Source: Paenibacillus sp. OV219
Lineage (GTDB): Bacteria > Bacillota > Bacilli > Paenibacillales > Paenibacillaceae
Direction: 5' to 3'
Assembly (NCBI RefSeq): GCF_900110075.1
Contig: NZ_FOCJ01000004.1
Span: 372,001-436,000, forward strand
Length of the DNA: 64,000 nucleotides
In this document: in pieces, positions 59,658 to 64,000 of the stretch
How positions within the stretch are numbered: the first letter of the stretch is position 1
Layout: each line of letters opens with the position of its first letter
Translations under genes and position numbers: made by a program
The notes under the pieces: generated by a model
The model's database searches: none
What the model saw: only the letters and a program-made list of their open reading frames with translations
What the model was told of the DNA's origin: nothing

Positions 59658-61679
59658 CTAATTCGATGCCAAATTCGCCTCTCCCATAATGCGAATCTGC
59701 TCCTTCGGCTCCGCGTTCGCCAAGGCTGCACGGTCGGGAACAAGCTTCATCTCTTTGACCCAAATGTTGCCGCCGACCGGTTGATCGACAAGCAGCCTGA
59801 TTGCGGCTACCGTCCGCTCTGGATGCGGGTTCTCAATCAGCCACTTGTAGCAGGTTTCATCCCCGAGCTGCATCGGCAGAGACGTGAACGCAGCTTCGTT
59901 CAAGATGGCATCTATCTCATACTGCGCTGCCGTATAGATGGTTCCTCGGGTCAGCTTCCGGTTCCAGAACCGGTCTTTGTTCGAAATGTTGAAGCCATAT
60001 GTGATCGGTACACTAGCCTTCGAGCCGTCCTCGTACTCCAGCACATATTCACCGATTCGGTATTCCCGATTATCCAGGTAGATGCCATCAATGAACTGGT
60101 GGTATTCGCGAATATGATCGGTTGTGTGTACGACCTCGATATAAGCAGTCCCGGGAGAGGATCCAGCTTGGCGCAGCGCTTCCCTATAGCGGTATCGGTA
60201 AAGCTCTTCGAAAGCGAGACTCGCCGTCTCTTCATGCATCGTGTCATCATAGTTATCCCGCCAGAACAGATAAGACGAGTATGCCATGGAGAAAAGCACG
60301 CCATTGCGCTGCAGGTTCGCTTCTTTGAGAGCGCTCCAGTTCGAGATGATGCCCCCGAGCGGCTTTTGGCGAAGTCGCGTGCTCCAATCGGCGAAGGAAG
60401 GTCCGTCGAAATTGCCATAGACAACCGGCATGCCTCGCTCGAAATACTGCTGTTCAAAATGCCGTTCCACGCCCCAATACCAGTGCATCATCAGCATATC
60501 CCGCGGCACAAGATCGATTGCTTTGTACGTTGCCGGGATCGTCTCGCCAAAATCAGCTCCTGTATAATAGTCGACCATGCGCCGCTGTGCACCGCCGTAT
60601 GTTTTGCCGTCCGCCGTGATCGCGTTCAGGAGCTTCTCGCTCCAGAGCATCGTTTGCACGCCGCGCTCTTGCAAGTAGGCATAAATGCGGTTAATATCAT
60701 CGGCGTACAGCTGCTCCGCTGGCTTGCCTTTGCACTTGTCGCATAGCCCAATGGAGTACAGCTCATCATGTCCGATATGGACCGTGCGAGGCTTGAAAAC
60801 ATCAAGCACTTCATCGAACACATCAAACAGCAGCTCATAGGAACGCTCGTCGGACGGGCAATACGTATCCGGGTACGGGTCGTTGTGGCGCTCCCTAATT
60901 TCAGGATGGTTGATGAGCAAGTAATCGCAATGGCTGTGGCTTGGCACCTCTGGAATGACGTCCAGATAGCGCTGCTTGCAGTACTCCACCAGCTCCCGAA
61001 CCTGCTGCTGCGAGAGATAGCGACCGCCGCCGTTCTCGGCATGGATAGAATTTTTGTACCAGTTGAAGGTTTGCTCTTGGATGACGATCGTCTTGCCGCT
61101 GTATTCGTACATCTCCTCGCAGTAACGCACCCAGCCCTCGTTTATCTCGGGATGCTTCTTATATTCCATCGCGCCGCCGACTTCGATGACGATTGTATTG
61201 TATTTGAAGTAGACCAGCATATCGACGAAACGCTTGAAGTAAGGAATGTCTTCCTCTGTCGGCAAGTAAACCTTCAAGCCCCTTACTGGAACGGTCGGCT
61301 CATTATAGAGCAAGCCTGACGGCACGAAGCCATGTCTGCGATCGGCCTGCTTCGTGAGTGTCACAGCCCCGTACATGAAACCTCTCTCCTGCTCGGCATA
61401 AACCGTAATCGCGTCACCGTCCACATGGATGACATACGATTCTTCTTGCTCTGTATACTCGCACCCAAGCTGCTCGCGGATAAGCTGGCGGACCGCATCC
61501 GGCACGCCGAGGCGGAATGCAACTTCCCTGTAAGCCGTTTCGCCTTCGGGAGACTGAGCTACAGCAGCCTCTACCAGGATGTCTCTAATGAATGAAATAT
61601 CGCAATGAAGTGCCGTATCCTTCGTCAGCCAGCTTCCTGTCTGCTGCCAAGCCGCATGTGCCGTTAAAAAATCGTCCAT
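59658..61679 (-). CDS. GH20-like beta-N-acetylhexosaminidase
   Basis: 673 residues. N-terminal GH20b-like region then a TIM barrel with PRTVHIGHDELYSIG near residues 297-311; Asp-Glu is the catalytic pair of GH20, where the substrate's own acetamido group is the nucleophile. WSEKLLNAI and VYGNFDGP belong to the barrel. No signal peptide, so oligosaccharides are probably cleaved inside the cell after import. ATG 61677-61679 has AGGAGG nine bases upstream; upstream in-frame codons do not. It should release GlcNAc or GalNAc for the NagA/NagB/ROK enzymes. Confidence 0.86.
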   Translation of the reverse strand: MDDFLTAHAAWQQTGSWLTKDTALHCDISFIRDILVEAAVAQSPEGETAYREVAFRLGVPDAVRQLIREQLGCEYTEQEESYVIHVDGDAITVYAEQERGFMYGAVTLTKQADRRHGFVPSGLLYNEPTVPVRGLKVYLPTEEDIPYFKRFVDMLVYFKYNTIVIEVGGAMEYKKHPEINEGWVRYCEEMYEYSGKTIVIQEQTFNWYKNSIHAENGGGRYLSQQQVRELVEYCKQRYLDVIPEVPSHSHCDYLLINHPEIRERHNDPYPDTYCPSDERSYELLFDVFDEVLDVFKPRTVHIGHDELYSIGLCDKCKGKPAEQLYADDINRIYAYLQERGVQTMLWSEKLLNAITADGKTYGGAQRRMVDYYTGADFGETIPATYKAIDLVPRDMLMMHWYWGVERHFEQQYFERGMPVVYGNFDGPSFADWSTRLRQKPLGGIISNWSALKEANLQRNGVLFSMAYSSYLFWRDNYDDTMHEETASLAFEELYRYRYREALRQAGSSPGTAYIEVVHTTDHIREYHQFIDGIYLDNREYRIGEYVLEYEDGSKASVPITYGFNISNKDRFWNRKLTRGTIYTAAQYEIDAILNEAAFTSLPMQLGDETCYKWLIENPHPERTVAAIRLLVDQPVGGNIWVKEMKLVPDRAALANAEPKEQIRIMGEANLASN

Positions 61680-61720
61680 TGACGCATTCCTCCTGTTTCC
61701 GAGTGAGTGAGTTGAGTTGA

Positions 61721-64000
61721 TTATGCGATTATTACTTCGAGCCGGGCAGAGATTCCCGTCGCTGCATCTTTTGCTGTAATGGTCCACTTCCCTATCCGCT
61801 CATTGAATGGAATGATGAGTTCATGGGTCGCCCGATTGCCTGTTAGCGTGAGATTCTCGTCATACAGCCACTGCCGCTTGCCGCCTGGGTCCGTCAGCTG
61901 GAAGCAGATCACGCTTGCAAAATGATGCTGCGGCTCGTCGGTCAGCAAGTCGATGCTGACCGACGCCTTTTCCCCGAGCTTCCATTCCAGACTCGGGGAC
62001 GACAGGCTGATGCCGTTAACGCGGCAAGGCAGCAGCGCGAATAGCTTCGTATCCCCTTCGGCGAGCTCGAATTCCGCCGTATCGGTCAGCCCTACGTAGC
62101 GCTGTTCGCGAATATCGTACACATGCGCCTGCTTCGTGAAGGCGAATCGCAGCTGCTCCGAATCTCCATACTGCTTCTTCCCTGCGCCGACGGCTAGGCC
62201 GTCATGACCAAGCGTCCGCTTGCCGGACACGCCTCGAATGACTGCAACGTACGCGGCGTTCTCGCTGCGGTAATAGAAGCTCTCATACCCGGCGTGTGCC
62301 GGTGCGCCGTCAGCTTGCAGCAGCTCGGCCGGCTTTCCCGCAGCCGACAAGCCGATGAGCTCACGCAGCAGTGCGCGTATGGAGTCACCATCCGCACCTT
62401 TGTCACGCAGCTCCGCGTAGTCAGTCATCGCGATGTTCAAATATATCGCCTTGCCTGCGCCTACTGTTCGAACATGAACAGCGCTGACCTTCCGCATGAA
62501 GTCATCGCGAAACGCAGGATGACCGTCCGCGGAACGGATACCGATTTCGGCGAACCTTACGCCTTGAATCTCATCGTTCAGCAAGAAAAACGGAAAGTCC
62601 GCGTTCGGCACGAACTCATTGTTGATATAGAACGGCTCCGCTTCCAGCGATAGTCGCTCAATGCCGAACAGCGGATCGAGCTGTCCTTGCATGAGCAAGG
62701 CGCAATGCCGGTCCATCAGGCCGGTTTGGAAGTCACCAATGATGACGCCGCCTTCTTGGACAAACCTCATAATGGCTTCCGTTTCTTCCGCGCTGAGGGC
62801 AATAGAGTAAGGTAGCACCAGCAGCTTGAAGCCCCGCTCCAGTAGCTCGCCCGCTTCGATCTGCTGCGAAGCGAGAAACACGTATTGGTAACCGCAATCC
62901 TCCAGCAGATGAATCCAGCCTTGGCGGTTCTTCTCGAACCGTGATTTATCCGATACAATTGTTGTTCCACGAACGGATGCCATAGAATAATGGACGGCAA
63001 TGCCGCAATGGTCGCGCTGCGAGGCGTGCAGCAGCAGCTTGCCAATGCCCTCTTCACGGATTTCCTTGAAAGGCATGCTGAAATCCCGCGCACTTGCGCT
63101 AAATGTATAATCAGGATTAATCAGGCTGTACTCCCAGAATAGGTTGCACAGCGTAAGCCCATGATAGAGCGCATGCCAGACACTGTGGCTCGCAGTCACG
63201 CCATCAACGCCGTAGCCGAACCAGCCGCCGATGATCGTTCCCGGCTTTGCAAAAGAGCGATGGAACTCGTACTGATTGCCGACCCCGTAGGCTTCAAAGT
63301 AGCCGACATGCTGATGAAGCCGGTAATAATCATATCCGGAGTAAGCCGTCGACGCCTGGCAGCCAGACATCCGAATGACGCCGTCCTCGTCCACGCTTCG
63401 GACGATATTCGCGATGCGGCGGTACGCTTCCACGAAGGTATGCTCCATGAATCGGCGGTGGTCCGCCCATGGCGCAAAGCTTGCTTTTGCCTTAGCTTCC
63501 TCCCGCGTGTACGGCATTACGTCTTCCCATCGCGTGAAAGAGGTGCCCCAAGAATGGTTCAGTGCCGCGATACCGCTGGCACCACCATACTCCCGTTTCA
63601 GCCATTCTCGCATTTCCCTCATGCAGTGCGGGCAGAAACATAGATCCAGCTCGTCGGTGTAGCAGGTTAGCGAGCCTTCGTCATTGGCGAAATACGCGAT
63701 CGGGCCAAAATGCTTAAATGCCGACACCTTGCTCGTAATCTTGCGCTCCATCCCCTCCCAGAACTCGGGGTCATTCAAGCAAGGTACTCGTACAAGGTAT
63801 TGTTTGTCCTTCGTCCGATAGTAATTTTCTTTGCGCTCCACGTATGGCGCTCTGTGGTACCAGTAGATGCCGAGGCCTTCTGCTCCCGACATCGTCAGCG
63901 TCTTTGCGCTGCCGGGATAGAGCCCCGTAATGCCAAGCTCGCGGAAACGCTCGCCTATCAGATGGAGAAAATCACCATGCCCGCGGTTTTGCGGGGCGGT
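61721..64000 (-). CDS. GH42-like beta-galactosidase (5' end beyond window)
   Basis: The reading frame runs unbroken to base 64000, so the start lies outside. Visible ~760 residues include a TIM barrel with FANDEGSLTCYTDELDLCFC followed by PHC (family acid/base Glu and metal-type Cys cluster), YFEAYGVGNQYEF with a possible nucleophile Glu, and a later trimerisation-like domain (GIAVHYSMASVRG, PYSIALSAEETEAI) as in GH42 enzymes. The C-terminal ~120 residues are beta-rich. It probably removes terminal galactose-type residues. No signal peptide can be judged. 41 bases separate it from the GH20 gene. Confidence 0.78.
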   Translation of the reverse strand, partial: TAPQNRGHGDFLHLIGERFRELGITGLYPGSAKTLTMSGAEGLGIYWYHRAPYVERKENYYRTKDKQYLVRVPCLNDPEFWEGMERKITSKVSAFKHFGPIAYFANDEGSLTCYTDELDLCFCPHCMREMREWLKREYGGASGIAALNHSWGTSFTRWEDVMPYTREEAKAKASFAPWADHRRFMEHTFVEAYRRIANIVRSVDEDGVIRMSGCQASTAYSGYDYYRLHQHVGYFEAYGVGNQYEFHRSFAKPGTIIGGWFGYGVDGVTASHSVWHALYHGLTLCNLFWEYSLINPDYTFSASARDFSMPFKEIREEGIGKLLLHASQRDHCGIAVHYSMASVRGTTIVSDKSRFEKNRQGWIHLLEDCGYQYVFLASQQIEAGELLERGFKLLVLPYSIALSAEETEAIMRFVQEGGVIIGDFQTGLMDRHCALLMQGQLDPLFGIERLSLEAEPFYINNEFVPNADFPFFLLNDEIQGVRFAEIGIRSADGHPAFRDDFMRKVSAVHVRTVGAGKAIYLNIAMTDYAELRDKGADGDSIRALLRELIGLSAAGKPAELLQADGAPAHAGYESFYYRSENAAYVAVIRGVSGKRTLGHDGLAVGAGKKQYGDSEQLRFAFTKQAHVYDIREQRYVGLTDTAEFELAEGDTKLFALLPCRVNGISLSSPSLEWKLGEKASVSIDLLTDEPQHHFASVICFQLTDPGGKRQWLYDENLTLTGNRATHELIIPFNERIGKWTITAKDAATGISARLEVIIA

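Overview
The window reads as chromosome of an endospore-forming, low-to-mid GC Bacillota of the Paenibacillaceae type (Paenibacillus or Cohnella-like). Evidence: sporulation genes (ylbJ, yunB, a LytH-like peptidase), Bacillus-type housekeeping genes in Bacillus-like order (lytH/yunB/lipA/yutD; nadK), AGGAGG ribosome binding sites with frequent TTG/GTG starts, and a very large stock of sugar-catabolic genes with YtcP/LplB-type ABC permeases and AraC membrane sensors. No rRNA, tRNA, phage, transposase or CRISPR was seen.

Layout. 0-1.4 kb: end of a Tad/Flp pilus operon (CpaE-like ATPase, start of the CpaF-like ATPase) with a terminator-like hairpin in its leader. 1.5-18.5 kb: mostly housekeeping genes: YodC nitroreductase with palindromic operators, ndk, PepF, YycC, DUF2225, truncated hemoglobin, a decayed response-regulator gene, ylbJ, nadK, an ABC exporter, yutD with a long disordered tail, lipA, LytH-like peptidase, yunB, a UvrD-type helicase and an acetyltransferase. 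18.6-24.2 kb: a nucleoside/ADP-ribose module: two ADP-ribosylglycohydrolase paralogues (one lacking metal ligands), a nucleoside hydrolase, an RpiB/LacAB isomerase plus a short AraC protein under a LacI-type operator, and the LacI regulator.

25-64 kb is a carbohydrate island. A minus-strand operon (25.1-32.7 kb) holds three Gfo/Idh/MocA oxidoreductases, a sugar-phosphate epimerase, a divergent NagA, a NagB-like isomerase and an Eis-type acetyltransferase. Then come an AraC-type membrane sensor, an esterase-like hydrolase, a HAD phosphatase, an ABC importer (binding protein and two permeases, no ATPase) with an epimerase, divergent from a DUF4091 protein and two PfkB kinases. From 48.3 kb to the right edge all genes lie on the minus strand: alcohol dehydrogenase, ROK kinase, classical NagA, a frameshifted creatininase-family gene, epimerase, DUF993, oxidoreductase, two secreted parallel beta-helix proteins, a GH20-like hexosaminidase and a GH42-like beta-galactosidase cut by the window end. 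Together these suggest uptake and stepwise oxidation/isomerisation of an amino-sugar-containing glycan, with GlcNAc-6-P and GlcN-6-P as likely intermediates; the exact substrate is not readable from sequence.

The least expected structure is non-coding. A 51-bp repeat family forms two large arrays in opposite orientation (24.2-25.0 and 47.6-48.3 kb) plus a copy at 11.25 kb and a possible one at 28.2 kb. A 113-bp unit carrying two hairpins is repeated three times at 35.3 kb, and a similar hairpin lies next to the 11.25-kb copy of the first family. Several sugar genes also carry in-frame microsatellites, notably 18 copies of a 9-bp unit encoding Met-Ser-Asp at the start of a PfkB kinase.
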